Both the position numbers and the translations under genes were made by a program. A stretch of 64,000 nucleotides of DNA, from assembly GCA_035610365.1 (NCBI GenBank), contig CM069433.1, positions 129,846,545-129,910,544 on the forward strand, read 5' to 3'. The notes under the pieces were generated by a model that was not told the origin of the DNA, did not search any database, and saw only the letters and a program-made list of their open reading frames with translations. Shown piece after piece: positions 43,985-57,060 of the stretch. The stretch is from Aquatica leii. Lineage: Eukaryota; Arthropoda; Insecta; Coleoptera; Lampyridae. The stretch's first letter is position 1. Each line of letters starts with the position of its first letter.

Positions 43985-46250
43985 GGGAATTGCATAGGGG
44001 GATTAACTTTTTTTATTTTTTCTTTTTCTAGTTTTTTTGTGAGAAAAAATTTAAAAGAAATTAATTTCTCTATATGTATTATGTGTTTTTATCATAGATT
44101 TAATGTTTGTAGGTAATATTCGTTTGAAAAAAAAATACTCGGTCGTTTCTTTTGTTTACCTTTTTTTTCAGAGGGGCGTCTGAAAGGGATCAGAATTACG
44201 TACATTTGACCCTAGCTTATGGGCAACTACTTATACAGATATGTTTGTAGTGTTCAAGATGTCTATTCGTGTTTTTAAGTGATCTATGGTTATATGAAAG
44301 AATAAAAAATTGCGTTCAAATCTCGAGTTTTTTTGGATCTGTGGTTTTTTGTTGGTGATGGAAAAAAAAAGAAGAAAAAAAAGGGAGAGCACGGTGGTTT
44401 TTAGGTAACGATACGGTCAATTGTGGTTCTTAATCCTTATTTCTTTATGTAAAACTATTAGTGAGAACCAAGAATATGTAACGTTTTTATTTGATCCGAG
44501 TTATTTTTAATAAGTTGTTTAATATGTACCCAGACTAATAAAATGAAAGTGAATCAATTTATTCCTATGAAATTTCAGATAAGTAAAGATGGCGTATCCT
44601 TTGTTCGATTTTCAATAATGTATTTTTCTTTCTTGTATTACGTTTTTAAATAAAAGTAAGAGAATTGATTATTGTAATATTGTTGTTTGAACTTTTATCT
44701 AAAAGAGAATATCTGTTTCCGGTTTAATTTGGTATAAATAATGATGTATTATGCTAGGAAGTATACAATCTCGTTTCACTGGTGGCTGTTAATTTTGTTG
44801 GATTTTTAGTTATTTTGTAAACAAGTTGTGCTGTTATGCTGGTTTTGTTTCATATTATGTGCATGTTACTAGTTATTCTAAACGACATGTTTACAATGAA
44901 CGTGGAATTAAATATGTATTAGCTTATGATTTATTCTGTTATTGGTTTTATAAGATTGCTTAAACTTGCTTGTTATTCGTAGTTTGGGCCGTAGCTAGTC
45001 TTGATCTAGTGAGACCAATAATAGACGTTGCATGCAGTAGAATCATCATGGAAACGTACAACCAAAAGTAGTTATTTAGTGAAGCCATATTGTATGTTTA
45101 AATGTAAAGAATTATGTTTCTTTCTGGTTGAACATAGTGTAATGGTAAAGCAAATCCATTATTGAAAGTATTGAATCAAACTCTTCGAAAGTTTTGAATG
45201 TGTTTTGTACGTTTTAGTGTTACTATGTTTTTTTGGTTATTGTTGTTGATTAGGGTTGGTGTTGGTGTGTACGATTTATTTATTCTCCTGGTCAAGTCAC
45301 ATATCACAAATTTAAAGTGATGGCATGCTTTTATTGTTGTTTTGAAACACTTTATACTGTACTATAATGAAACGATTTATTGCTTGGTGACATTGAAGGG
45401 TACAAGTGACATAGTCCGCCCTTGAAAAAGGTTCACCTTCTTCGCAACTGTTTTTATATTTTTTATGTTCAGGTATTTTTCAAACTAAACCTTTATCTGA
45501 GTCTGTTCTATTTCTAAAAAAAGGACAATGAAAGCGTTACAAATAATAATGGAAATACTAGAAATGATGAGTAAGCACACCAGTTACCATCCGCTATATT
45601 TTTTTGGTATAATTCATATTTGATCACAGGGGTTTTCTATCATATTCTTTCCCCTGTAGACTTTTATTGCACCGAACATGTTTTCTTGATGGCGTTAAGT
45701 GATAAACTCTATTAGATCGCGGTTTTACCATCAGAAATGTGTTTTATTTCTATATAACCTTAAAACCGATCTCCGTCCAATATCGAGAGTAAAACAGTAT
45801 ATGGAGCCGTTGATTTTGTATGACGTAGGTAACCTAGTCTTAGGTAGTTCTTGATTGCGCGTCGTTCATTTAATTTTTTTAAATTACGCGGGTTTTTTAT
45901 TTAATTTTTAATATACATGGTAACTCAGAAGTTTTGTATGATGTTCGCAGTTAGGCGGGTGTTCAGCCTGTTACATCACAAAATCACCACCCACATTTGT
46001 AAACATAATCTAAAATATTTAATTTACATACCAAACCCATGTTTCTATATACGTACTGTTGAAACTAATGCAACAGCATCTACAATGTTCTAAATGATTT
46101 TGTTTTCAAATTTTATAATTGTAGCGCACTGAAATGAAATTGATCAAACACAATGCATAATGTTGCCTAATCGCAAATAAACAAATGTATTGTATTATAT
46201 GTTAGTCGTAGAGAAAATCCTTTATTCTATAAAGCTAAGGTATCGAACTT
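43985..46250. other. Noncoding stretch after the gypsy Pol
   Basis: No open frame over 60 codons. A purine tract (AGAGGGGCGTC near 44170) might be a polypurine tract or LTR edge, but no paired LTR is visible. Otherwise AT-rich, without recognised repeats. Confidence 0.45.
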
Positions 46251-46267
46251 CAGAAACTTACTTTATT

Positions 46268-46412
46268 GAAACGTTCGAGAAATTATTTGCAAATGCAAGA
46301 ACCTTCTAGAAGCTGTTATCCATCTTCTAGAAGATGTACCGAAAAATAGGGAACGCTCGAGAAGGATTTATGTATGTGTATATATAGCGACGAGACAGAT
46401 CATAGGTCAGTT
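46268..46412 (+). promoter_or_regulatory. Heat-shock-type promoter: four HSE blocks, TATA box and initiator
   Basis: HSE-like blocks: GTTCGAGAAA (46273-46282), a perfect three-unit GAACCTTCTAGAA (46299-46311), TTCTAGAA (46325-46332) and a one-mismatch three-unit GAACGCTCGAGAA (46351-46363). TATATATAG follows at 46379-46387 and TCAGTT, a perfect arthropod initiator, at 46407-46412, 30 bp from TATA to the A. The composition and spacing are those of insect hsp promoters. No chaperone gene follows in the window. An LTR promoter with heat-shock elements is the main alternative. Confidence 0.65.
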
Positions 46413-46804
46413 ATTGCTGGAATGCGAATGCAGCAGTGTTAAGAAGATTATCAAGTGGAAATAAATCGTTAGCACGCGTGTGTCTACATAAATATACCGA
46501 GAATAATCGTGTACGTGATTTTTAGTGTAAACAAGTGTGAAGCTGCCCGCGGACGTTATCTTATCTTCTTGTAAGTGATATAAATTATAGTGTAAGTGTT
46601 TTTATTAAATATTATTAGATTGCATTAGTTCGGTTTTTTACAAGTGTACATATTTCTAGAATAAGTAAACAGTATTTTTAGTCGTTTAAATAAATTAGTT
46701 TTTAATAAATAAAATACGCAACATTATTATAGAACCCATTTGGTTACAGATAAACAAACAATAAAAAGAGGACAGATTTGAGCAAACCTAAAAACTGAAA
46801 ATAA
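46409..46804 (+). ncRNA. Possible heat-inducible leader or noncoding transcript
   Basis: From the predicted start, 162 bases run to a GTAAGT donor at 46571. An acceptor-like TTGGTTACAG ends at about 46748 and AATAAA lies at about 46799. Only tiny frames (such as MRMQQC) occur. AATAAATCG at about 46464 could instead be a poly(A) signal inside an LTR R region. Purely inferred. Confidence 0.25.
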
Positions 46805-46809
46805 AAAGG

Positions 46810-49480
46810 TATTAATTTAAAGTAAATGTTTTGTGTTATTATTTGTATCATTTTTTTTGCTTTGTTTTTTAATAATTATTAATAAAAAAAACAAGGTATG
46901 TTTTTCCACTTACCTGAAACGATTGTTTGCAACTACCACGCTTGATCAAATCCTTGTGGAAAAACTTCCTGAGCTGTAATAGATTATCATGTAGGTACTA
47001 CTATGTAGAAAGGAAACGTTAGATAGCCCTTCGGTTAGCTTTTTTTGGATATAACGAGTCTTATGTGTGAATCAGAGGATTTCCAAATAATAAATGCAGA
47101 TTTAAAAAAAAATTGCTACAGCTAAGTTTTCGCTTTATATTTTCATACACAAATACATAAAAGAATAAAGCTTTATTTAATACATACATTAACAAGTAAA
47201 AAAAAAAGTTAAGATAAAATGTTTGAGTTAAAATTTATAATAAGTCAACAATTTCTTAATTTTTAATTAGTACAAAATTGAACACAATTAGGTTTGTTTG
47301 TTTTAGTAATAAATATATTTGTTTATATAAATATATGCATTAATTATCTAAAAATTCTATATATTTTCTTAAAATACAAACTTAATGCTACATGATGCTT
47401 ATTTTTACAATTGCTTTTTTCATTGATCTAAAGCTTACTTAAAATCTCTTGTGTTTTGAATTCTAAGATTTACCTAAAAATGAAATGTTACTTTTAGTTG
47501 TGCACTTTTAGTTTAATGTGATGAAAATAAATAGGATATATTAGAGGGGAGCAAAAATAACCGAAATTGCTAACCTTATCAGGGGATAGTCGCGGTTGAC
47601 GATTTTTCTTAAAAGAAAACTTTCTTTTGTCGAACCAGTTTAAGGATTTGAAAGAAATAGGATTTGAGTTTTCAAACGTAATAAAATGACTTTCAACAAA
47701 GCATGAAACTTCTATATCGTGTTGTTTAGATACAAAACGCAGACAAGAAGGCGTTACTTAGAAGATTAAATATACTTCTTTTGCATATTCTTTTATTATC
47801 GACTTTCCTTTATATTCCTTTATTTTAGAGTCACGAATATAAGAATAGTATTTATAAAACAACCAAATATTATATAATGCAATTTTAAGTCTAGAAAAAA
47901 TCAAATATGGTACGGTCACGGTAACATGAACCTACGGTGCTCTATAAAATACGGAATAATACGTAATCGACTAATTGTAGTTACTGGATCTATTATATTT
48001 TAAAAATTGAAATTTACTAACAGGAAGTATGGCAGGTGATAACACATTTTTATAATTGTTCTGATGCTCCCTTAAAACGAAAGCATCTTTGTACTAGCTG
48101 TATGTATATGTGTCAAGATAGAAAAACAATAACTGCCGGTGAGAATGCACCAAACATAATCTAAATATTGTTTTATTTTTACACAGTTTTAAGTAGTAGT
48201 AAGTTTACAAACCACAATGCAAATGACTTGAAGTAGTGAAACAAGACGATGCGTGAGGACTGGTGATACATTCTACAAAAAAGCATAAAGAAAATTCCAT
48301 GATGATTATATCAGGCAAATTTTAAACCTTTAAGAATAGAAAATTTAGACGAGACAGTCTTAGATCAACCCAAAATCAAAACTGTAAGTTAGCCAAAAGC
48401 AAGTTCCTTGATAACATTTCTTACCCTTTGTATCGATGGAATGATCCACTTTTGCCATGAGTTAATTATCGGTAACACCTTGTTCCAACACTATTCAAAA
48501 CCATTAAACACATGGAAGTCGCCTGGAGACAAGTATAAGAATCAAATGAATAATGTAATGGTTCAATCAAGATAGAAATTCTCCATTCTTAGCTGTAAAA
48601 CTTGAATCATATCAACCCTTTCAAAACTGATATAGAAAGTATATAATAAGAATACTAACACAATTATAGTGAATCTGAGAAATGTAAGGGTGGATAAACA
48701 GATAACAAAAAAAAATTAAAATTGCTCTTGCGGGATTGTCATAATTAGACCTAGGTTGTCCATATTTACATTTGTAAATTTGTCCTGTTACATTTTTATT
48801 GTTTGATGATTTTTATGATCTAAAATACCACCAATAATTTTCAAAAAAATCCATTCCTTGGAATTATGAACTACATCAAACTTCTATATTACGAACTTTC
48901 TAGCGAATTTCTCTATATAGCAAATTTTAGCTCACATAAAAGTGTTTCTAAATAGCCAAGTTAGATTTCTATTTAACGAATTTTTTAGCGCGAAAAAATA
49001 TAAAATTCTATCAAAATCTAAACCAATTTGAGAATTATAGAGTAAAACGGGTAAATATGCCGCACTTAGCTCCAAACCCACTCAAGGGTATTAAAAAATA
49101 GTGTAGAAAGAGCATTCGTATTAGTAGGTCAGTTTGAGAAATAAGTTGAGCTTATAAACTCCCGGTTTGGACTTGAGTATGAAAAATAAACCCAGGAAAT
49201 TTAAGTAAAATTCAATGGGGCCGCAAAGGCTGTTTGAATTCGGGACAAGAAGGAAGCTTTGTGTTCAATATTTTGAAACCCTGTGAAATTTTTTGACGAA
49301 AAACAACTTATTAAATTCTCCTCAGTAAATTTCTAACATTGAGAAACGGTAAATTTATATTACCAGTAGTGAAAAAAAGAAAACCATCTCCGTGTTAACG
49401 CAAAGGGTACTTTGCTACTTCCCTGCTGCATATCCTATGGTATCGTTAATTCTTCGTTCCATGGAAAGGACTGGGCAATA
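46810..49480. other. Noncoding, AT-rich
   Basis: No usable reading frame and no clear repeat. Parts of 48200-49400 may be decayed transposon sequence leading into the pogo-like fragment, but nothing can be named. Confidence 0.45.
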
Positions 49481-49800
49481 TTTTTCTGCTTCTGGATGTT
49501 TTTTTTGGCGCTGTTCTAACAACCGAAACTTCCCAAAAGTCACTTTAGGCAAGACGACAACAGTACAAAATGGGACTTCCGGTTTCAGAACATGTGGAAT
49601 TTGCCTTTTTAATCCCAAACAGATTCCCGATTAAGCATTTGTTATTGACAAAATAGCACCGATTGCATTAGACCCGGAACAGGGCGCTGTTGTAGTTAAC
49701 CCTCGGAAAAACAAAAATCCTTTTAGACAAAGCGATGATTCAGAATTTCAATTGGATGAGTCAGAGTTTAGCGCAACCTAACTGGATTTTTATGAGAACA
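49480..49800 (+). pseudogene. Pogo/Tigger-like transposase C-terminal fragment
   Basis: The frame reads TTVQNGTSGFRTCGICLFNP and KQIPD, then a stop, then FVIDKIAPIALDP and NPFRQSDDSEFQLDESE. This is the region after the DDE catalytic core in pogo/jerky-type transposases, where a GIxPFNP-like motif is common. The catalytic part is missing. A second copy lies at 50440-51650. Confidence 0.65.
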
Positions 49801-50439
49801 AAAGTCCAAATGTGATTCAATGTGTAAAATGGGCCTATAGAATCTGTACGCCATCTGAAAGAGTTTGCGACAAATGTACCCCATTGTCCATAATAGTACC
49901 AGTAAATAATGTATGCATTATGCTGCTGTTACTAACATTTATTATAAGCTAAGGTTTATATTACTTTTTATTCGTCTACTGCAAATAAAGTTTGATTTTT
50001 GTAGTTTTGAATATTTTTTCATGAATCGCTGTAGGGTAAAGTAAAGAGACATGGACCAGAAGGAGAGTCGAACCGCTACAAAAATAAACGTAAATACAAC
50101 AGTGTAAATGGCCTACGCGTTAACGCGTGGTCTAACAACAGACTATCAAGTTACATCCATACAAAGCCATCTTTCAGCTATTTGTTTCATGTTAAACGAG
50201 TAAGTTTAATCATGTCTATTTGGATATTTTGAACAGTTAAACGTCGTCGCGTTTGTGTCCAATGCGGTCGTTATTCAGTGGTCAATCAAACTGTAAAAAC
50301 TAATAGAGAAAGTAAGGATGGCGGCTTAAAATTTGTAAAGCTACAAAGCTTAAGGAGGACCAAAGCAAATGCTAACATAACAAAAAAGCTTGCTGAATAT
50401 TGTAATTTGCTTTCTCCGTTTTGATTTCAGGCAGAGCTG

Positions 50440-51650
50440 GCTAAAGATGGTTGCAGTCATTCTTACGGAGAAGAAATGATATTGTAGTTGGAAAAGGAGA
50501 AAACACAAGTCTTGTCCGAGCTAGTGTTATGTCTAAAGAAATTGTACATAATTCATTATTTAACACCAGTGCCGAAGAAGTACTTGGTCAAAAAGGATTA
50601 AATGTGTCTCTTGTATAAGTCCAGAGGAAAAAGGCAAAACAATAACTCTTATTGCTGCAATGTTAAATGTGTATTTTTACCACAGTACTGTATTTTCAAA
50701 GGTAAAAATAAAAAAAGACCGGGTTTATAAATCGCTATGGGTGAAAAATCGGCCTATGCGAATTCCGAGATTTTTTTGTATTGGTTAAAAAATCATTTCT
50801 ATCCAAGAAGATCCTCTGAAAAAGCCTTATTGAAAGTTGATGGTCACACTTTTCATACTGCAAATATTTATATGTTGGTGAAAAATGATATTTTATTATG
50901 TTTGCCAGCGCACACAACACATTATTTGCAACCGTTGGATCGTGTCTTCTTCAAATCATTGAAAGGGTATTTATACGAATCTTGTCGACTCCTTAGCTGC
51001 AGTATTCCACTAAAAAAATTGCATAGGTTGCAGTTTGGAAAATTACTGGGATATGTTTAGTGTAAAGCAGCAACCGTTCAGAATGGAGTCTCAACATTCC
51101 AATCAACTGGCATTCTACTTTTTAACCCACACGCAATTCCAGAGCACGCATTTTTGGTCAATGAATTAAATTATCGAGTAGTTGAGACTGAACCTTTTCG
51201 AAGACCGCAATATATTAAAGAAGCAGACCCGGAAAATGATGCCCAATAGCTGGAAAACCATTAGATATCTGGTCAGTTCCAGTTGTCACTCAAGCAATGC
51301 TAGAAAAATAATGGGAGTTGTTACCCCTAAGTTTATAAAGGAAAGATAAGAGAAGGAAAAGATTATCAAAAAAAAATATACCAAACAGCAGAACAAAAAA
51401 ACAAAAAGAAATCAAAAGTAAAGAAAAACAACCGATAAAACCACTAAAGAAAAAACTTTGTAAGGAGTCTTTTTCAGATTTTAGTGATAACGATTTCACC
51501 AACTTTATGGATTCATCATCAGAAAAAGAAATTAAACGTAAAAAAAACGACAAAGATGATGATGCTCCTGTCCTCCATACTGGAGTAAGTAAAATTTCAT
51601 CATCGGAAATTACACATCTCGGAATAATAATATAACACTTGAAAATGACC
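50440..51650 (+). pseudogene. Pogo/Tigger-like (DDE_1) transposase
   Basis: Pieces: about 50440-50600, DWLQSFLRRRNDIVVGKGEN then NTSAEEVLGQKGL; about 50610-50680, SPEEKGKTITLIAAML; 50737-51060, WLKNHFYPRRS, ALLKVDGHTFHTANIYML and CLPAHTTHYLQPLDRVFFKS, the DDE core with the VDGH and LPAHTTHYLQPLDR signatures; then AATVQNGVSTFQSTGILLFN and a lysine-rich tail to about 51650. Stops at about 50619, 51058 and 51247. The N-terminal HTH is not readable. Confidence 0.75.
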
Positions 51651-51654
51651 CAAG

Positions 51655-52846
51655 TTCTGAAATTGAACCCATTGTAATATTTTTTTTATTTCGAATGATT
51701 GTTTTTACGTATTTTCATAAATTTCATTTTTATATTATATTATGTAAATATCTATAATCGTAGCTTAAAGTTTCGTGCTGCAAGGTAATAAGACGATAGT
51801 TCGAAATATGATCCTTCAATGCAATTAAATCTAACCCCAGTACAGAAAAATATTCAAAAATGTCAAGTTGCAGTTGATTTTCTTTTTCGAAGAAATGTCA
51901 ACTGATAACATTCGTAAATAATTACCCTACGTATATATGGTACAAATTAATAAAGACGAACCCAAACTAGGTTCATTTCTAATTTTATTACGTGCTTTTA
52001 AAATTCAATTTAATCTCAATTCATAGATGAATAATAGCAAAATGAAATAGCTTTAATCGTTTAATAACGAAATTAAAATCCAATTATATTTTAAATCCCT
52101 CTAATATATTTTTTTATTTTTTTAAACATTATGTTGATTAAAAATTTCATGTGTATAATAAGAAAATCACCTAATTGTGTCACCATTTAGATTTGGTATT
52201 GATAAAAATGCCAAACTAAACACTGTACTACAAAACATTTGTAAAGCTCTATCAAACTACACAAAAAGCGTCTTTTGTTAAATATTCCTGCGCATATCAA
52301 GCATTAATTTGGTAAAATACAAAGATGGCACGATATGTACAAATAAATACTGTTTTCAGTCTAATTAATGGCGATTGACGTTAAAACAATATTATGTACA
52401 ATGTACAACAAAGAATCATTAAACAAAAACAATTAAAACCATTTAAACCAACAGTACAAAACATTAATATAAGAAAATAAAATGTGTCTTTGCTCAAATA
52501 ACAGTAGAGTACAAAAATAATCCTCGTTACAGATAGGAACGATTAGATCTAATGCCAATCGTTTTATATATAATTTAAGCACAGCTACTATTCACTGTCT
52601 TGACTGTTTTTATACGTAATAACAATTAAAAACATACGACGTAGCTCTAAACATCCATAGGATATAATTACTTTAGTGTCTATTACACTTGGCACGCTAT
52701 CAAAGAATATAACATCAAAATAAAATTTTCCAATTTTGAAATCATACCAGAAGAATACGCCAAACAAACCTAATATGTTAAGCAAAAATTAATAATCAAC
52801 ATATAAACAATCCACTTGTAATTAACTAAGGGTACAAATAGAATAA
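51655..52846. other. AT-rich noncoding stretch, possible 3' UTR on its right part
   Basis: No gene seen. If the minus-strand exon at 52847-53063 is real, the adjoining DNA would be its 3' UTR. The short minus frame at 52588-52785 is not convincing. Confidence 0.35.
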
Positions 52847-53063
52847 TTAGTTGGTCGAGTTTATGTTTTGGTTAAGATTTTTCTTGACATAATTTGATAA
52901 ATTAAAATTTGGTAATTCAAGGGGTGAAAGTACGGGAAGAAATTTTGAGTCGTGAACATCGGGACTCAATTCACTACATGGTGTAAACACGTAAGGTGAC
53001 GTACCGCCAGAAGAATCAGTTGTGACCTTCAAATTCGTGTTTGAATTTTTATTATTGACTGAA
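52847..53063 (-). CDS. Hypothetical last exon of an unrecognised gene
   Basis: A strong acceptor (TTTTCTTTTTTCAG, ending at about 53064) opens a frame of about 72 residues with KVTTDSSGGTSPYVFTPCSE, LSPDVHDSKFLPVLSPLELP and NFNLSNYVKKNLNQNINSTN before a stop at 52847. The S/P-rich, non-repetitive composition and good splice site suggest a genuine exon. No upstream exon was found within 2 kb. It is one of very few candidates for a host gene here. Function unknown. Confidence 0.4.
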
Positions 53064-53069
53064 AAAAGA

Positions 53070-54880
53070 AAATCTATTAAAATTGTTTATCAAAAGTAAG
53101 TATTTTATATTAGTGGTTTGAAAAGCTTAAGCTTAGAATGGTAACAATTTTATATAAAAGAAGAATTTTATGTCAGTAACGTAAAAACAAATAAGGCTAA
53201 ATTGGTGCCTTTTTTGCTAACTAAGACCAATTTTAATATTTCCCATATAAATGAGCCAAACAATACATTCAAGCTTAAAAAAAACAAAATATGTCAACTG
53301 TTTTACTAATATTAAACATAATTTTTCTTAGAATTTTTCATTGTAAATCACCGAGATGAAATTCGGTGACATACACCTAAACACCTTAAACATTTTGTTC
53401 TAAGTAGTAATTTAAACTCGGAAAAATTGTCGAAAAATTATTTTCTTTATTGTTGAAATTGAGTTTTTTTAGGTTTATGTTAAGTTTAAACGTTGGCGCT
53501 TATTTAACATGCCCGCTTTTCTTCCAGTTTTTGAATCAAATATATCCGATTTGTATTTCCTCATTTTTAATTTTTAGTCACCAAAAATGTTGAAGATCGA
53601 AAAAGAGTGAACGAGAACAATAAATTACGGCCATTAATATATGTGGAGATAATTGATTTTGATTATATCCAACATTAGACGGCTGCAGGAATGCATTGAC
53701 AATGAAGGACAGTAAAGGGACATATATCCCTTACAATTTTATCTATTTATATATTATTTACTGGTAATTATAATTTACAATAAAAATATTAATTTTAGAA
53801 AAATAAGATTCATTACTTGTTTGAAATGTATTTAATTAAATATGCTTAGAATTAGAAAGAACATAGGTACTCAAGATAAAACCGGTGATTCACAACCTGC
53901 TGTAGATTACAGACATCTTTAACTTGCAGAAAAACCTATCCAATTCCTATAGTGGATGAACAATTTGAGGTTTTTAGCAACAAACTACTTACTACGATAA
54001 ACTTAACTATTAGATATTTACAATTTCAACTAATAGAGGAGATGCAAGTATTCGCGCTTCTAACATCTGACGAATGGGTGCAATTTAGTCATTTTTTTAA
54101 TTTTGTTGATTGATAAATACTGTTCTAAGTCCGCTAAAGAATAAAATAGCTACATGTTATTTAGAAAATATTCCGAATCCACTCGGAGATTGGAATATGT
54201 TTCAACGCTTTCAATTGCTGTAACAGTCGTTCATTCTGCTGCAAGTTGTGCCAGGAGAGCGGCAATGTCATAAGGTAATGAACTTGGTGAGCAGAATTTA
54301 GTTTATTATGGTCTCTAAGAAGTCAAGCGAGGTTGAAGTTAGGTATCATTTTTCGAAACTAAAACTCATGCCAATAAGATCAACTTTAAAGAAACTGATT
54401 TTTTTTATTCGTGTGAAATTTTACGTATATACAGACTGTCCGGCGATTGTTTCAATACCACCACCGGACAAACCATTTTATAGTTTACACATAGGTATTT
54501 ATTAATAAAATAGTTATGTGTTATCTTCAAATCGCATGTCTTCGATTGTATTAGTGTCGGGGTTATCTCGGTAAATGGAAGCATCGGAAAATGCCTAAAT
54601 AGAAATGAATACCATGAATATTTATATGAATTGTAAAAATTATGAACAAATTCTAGTCCTAATTATGGTTACAATATATGTGTAAATCAATTCAACGAAA
54701 CTACGAATCTTTAGATTGCGATTCATCAGGAAAAGACTTTTTTAAAAACGTTTAGAAGAATTCAACGAACAGATGAAGGATGATCATGCTCAATTGTATC
54801 TTCTTGATTTAGACTATTATTATCTTTCAATTTTTATATTTTTCAGCATTTGTCCACCTCTATTTAAACGGGTACATTAG
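53070..54880. other. AT-rich gap
   Basis: No gene supported. The frame at 54308-54505 lacks recognisable motifs. The stretch near 53900-54000 (AVDYRHL, PIPIVDEQFE-like reading) hints at a decayed gypsy RT piece but is too short to call. Confidence 0.35.
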
Positions 54881-55975
54881 CTTTGCCGATCAGCTTCTGA
54901 AATACTGTTCATGGAATCTTCTGAAACATGTGACCATGATGGCAGTAGAATTTTTGTATTACTGACCAACAGTGAAGCAGGTAGTTTGCCTCTTGAGGTT
55001 ATTATAACTTCATTCGAAAGTACTGCCATTACATAAACAGGATTTTAGCGTTTAAAAAATATACGAGGGGATATAATATTTAGAGGTAATCCAGAAGGGC
55101 CAAAAATGATCCTCACCATTACTGAACAAGCTGCCATTATTGCAGTATAGACAAACTCAAGGTATTTGCTGTACACTTTCCATGTTCTTCAGTCAATATG
55201 GAGATGGTTGATCAAATCAAAAAAAAATCGTACCCAAAGAACAGCAATAAATTTATTTGAAATATTTTAAAAGTGCCTTATATAGCAGGACCACAAAGAA
55301 AGCATCTAAAATTACGAAATGCGCAAATCTAATGTAGTGCATGACAATTACCTAAAATACTTAGAAAATTGCTGGCAAAGAACGGAGCTTTGGGTATTGT
55401 ATTACAAAAATTCTTTGCTGACAAGAAAAAATAACACGAACAATATATCCGAGGCGGCTATGAGGATTATCAAAGATAAAACGTTTAACAGAGTAAAAGC
55501 ATTTAACTGAGTATGTTGACTTTATATTAAGTAAATTTATTTATTATAAAATTGTTAAGCGCTGCAAATAATTGCCACCAGGAACCCTCTTCTATCAAAA
55601 CCACTATAGCACACCTCCACTAGGTTTTCTGAAAAGCATTAGCATTATTTCAGAAAGTATTATTTTAGTTTCCATCAATTTGACCAGATTTGGTATACAT
55701 TGTTAACATTGATGCGTTAACTTGCTTCCGGTTTGAAAGAAATACTGGCAACATGTGTAAACACATACACTTGGGCAGCCGTTATAAACCCATCTGTCAA
55801 TTACAACATCAATATTGCCAATGTAGTAACAAAAAGAAAATTTTATAATTTTGCAACAGGAACTCATTCTTCTAATAATTTGCATTTCAATTATAATAAT
55901 GGAGTTATAGAAGGTTTTGACGATAATGAATCTGAACAAGTAGAATTGAGGGCCATGCCTTGGTTTTTATGATAA
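54880..55975 (+). pseudogene. MULE transposase remnant (SWIM-type group)
   Basis: Frame-hopping reading: about 54960-55030, LPLEVIITSFESTAI; about 55150-55220, YLLYTFHVLQ and a W-R-W-L motif; 55319-55510, YLKYLENCWQRTELWVLYYK and NNTNNISEAAMRIIKD; 55733-55972, NIANVVTKRKFYNFATGTHS. The FHVLQ-WRWL and RxNNTNN-EAAMRILKD blocks are hallmarks of a MULE family common in insect genomes. Many stops. No inverted repeats found. Confidence 0.65.
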
Positions 55976-56360
55976 GGGGGATTTTAGAAAAAATAGAAGC
56001 AACCCAGCCTACACTCGATAGGTTCAAACTGTGAAGAAGATGGAACAGGTCATCAGATTTACAAATTTCCCAAAAATAGATTTGTTGCTCCTATAGAATT
56101 AAAAGAACGTATTGAGGCAGTAAGCAGAATTGATGAGGCAGCCATTGGTGTAATTGTACTTATCGTCAAAAGTCTTTTAACACAACTTGGGAATTGTCTT
56201 GTATGTCAACAAAACATGGTTTCTGAAACCAGTTCTATGTCATATTCTCTTACTTTAATTTAATTTAAGGGAAGATGACAAAGCATCAAAAAAACTGATT
56301 TAATGTGACAACAATTTTTTCCTTAAATCAAAACGTATTTATGTTATAATAATTAATATT

Positions 56361-56639
56361 TTGCCTGAATTATGTACTAAAGATAACTTGGAAGCAATAG
56401 CTACAATAAAATCTTGTGTTGCTTTTAAATTTCTTTATGAGTGCGACAAATATTATTTCAGTTCTGTTACAAATATTATTTTAAAGAAATTTATTAGATC
56501 ATTAGTTTTTCATTATTGTAACGGTCGGAATCATGTTTTAAATGGGAGTGACACTCAAGAAATTGCAAACGATCAAGAAATTGCAAAATACTGTAAAACA
56601 GTAAACAGTAAAACTGACTTGAAACTTTTATTACTATAA
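56361..56639 (+). CDS. Unrecognised 92-residue frame
   Basis: Reads MPELCTKDNLEAIATIKSC, then NIILKKFIRSLVFHYCNGRN and HVLN. The ILKKFIRS-FH segment is reminiscent of C-termini of THAP9/P-type transposases, but the match is weak. The rest of 55980-57060 shows nothing. Confidence 0.2.
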   Translation: MPELCTKDNLEAIATIKSCVAFKFLYECDKYYFSSVTNIILKKFIRSLVFHYCNGRNHVLNGSDTQEIANDQEIAKYCKTVNSKTDLKLLLL

Positions 56640-57060
56640 TTTTTGCTTCCAGTTTATAAATGTTTGTATGTATTTCAAATTTGGGTATAGTATGGTGGTA
56701 ATATTGGCAACATTCCTTGAGAGTTTTAATAAACGTTTTCTTATTTTGAATTAATTTTTTTTCAATTTTATCTCTCAAAATAATTTGATATCAATTAAGA
56801 ACGTACATATTTAATGCTTATTAGTAGGATAAATATACAAATATACATACAAAAGGTGTTAAAACCAATATTATTTAAACATAAGCATATTATTAATACG
56901 TGTATAGAAATTCAAACATCCCGCCGTTTATTAGGTTCTATTCCTAATGTTAGGTGGCGCTGAAACCACTCTTTACGTCGGAGCACTAAGTTTTCTTTCT
57001 AAACCCTTTTATTTATCTATGAATTGTTCTTGTGATTTTACGGTAAACATTGAATAAAAT

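Noticed and set aside
43985..46250. Third ORF (env-like) of the gypsy element
   Set aside because: No open frame above 60 codons and no signal peptide or membrane segment pattern.
46409..49390. Hsp90/Hsp83 gene behind the heat-shock promoter
   Set aside because: No long frame or chaperone motif was found on the plus strand within the window.
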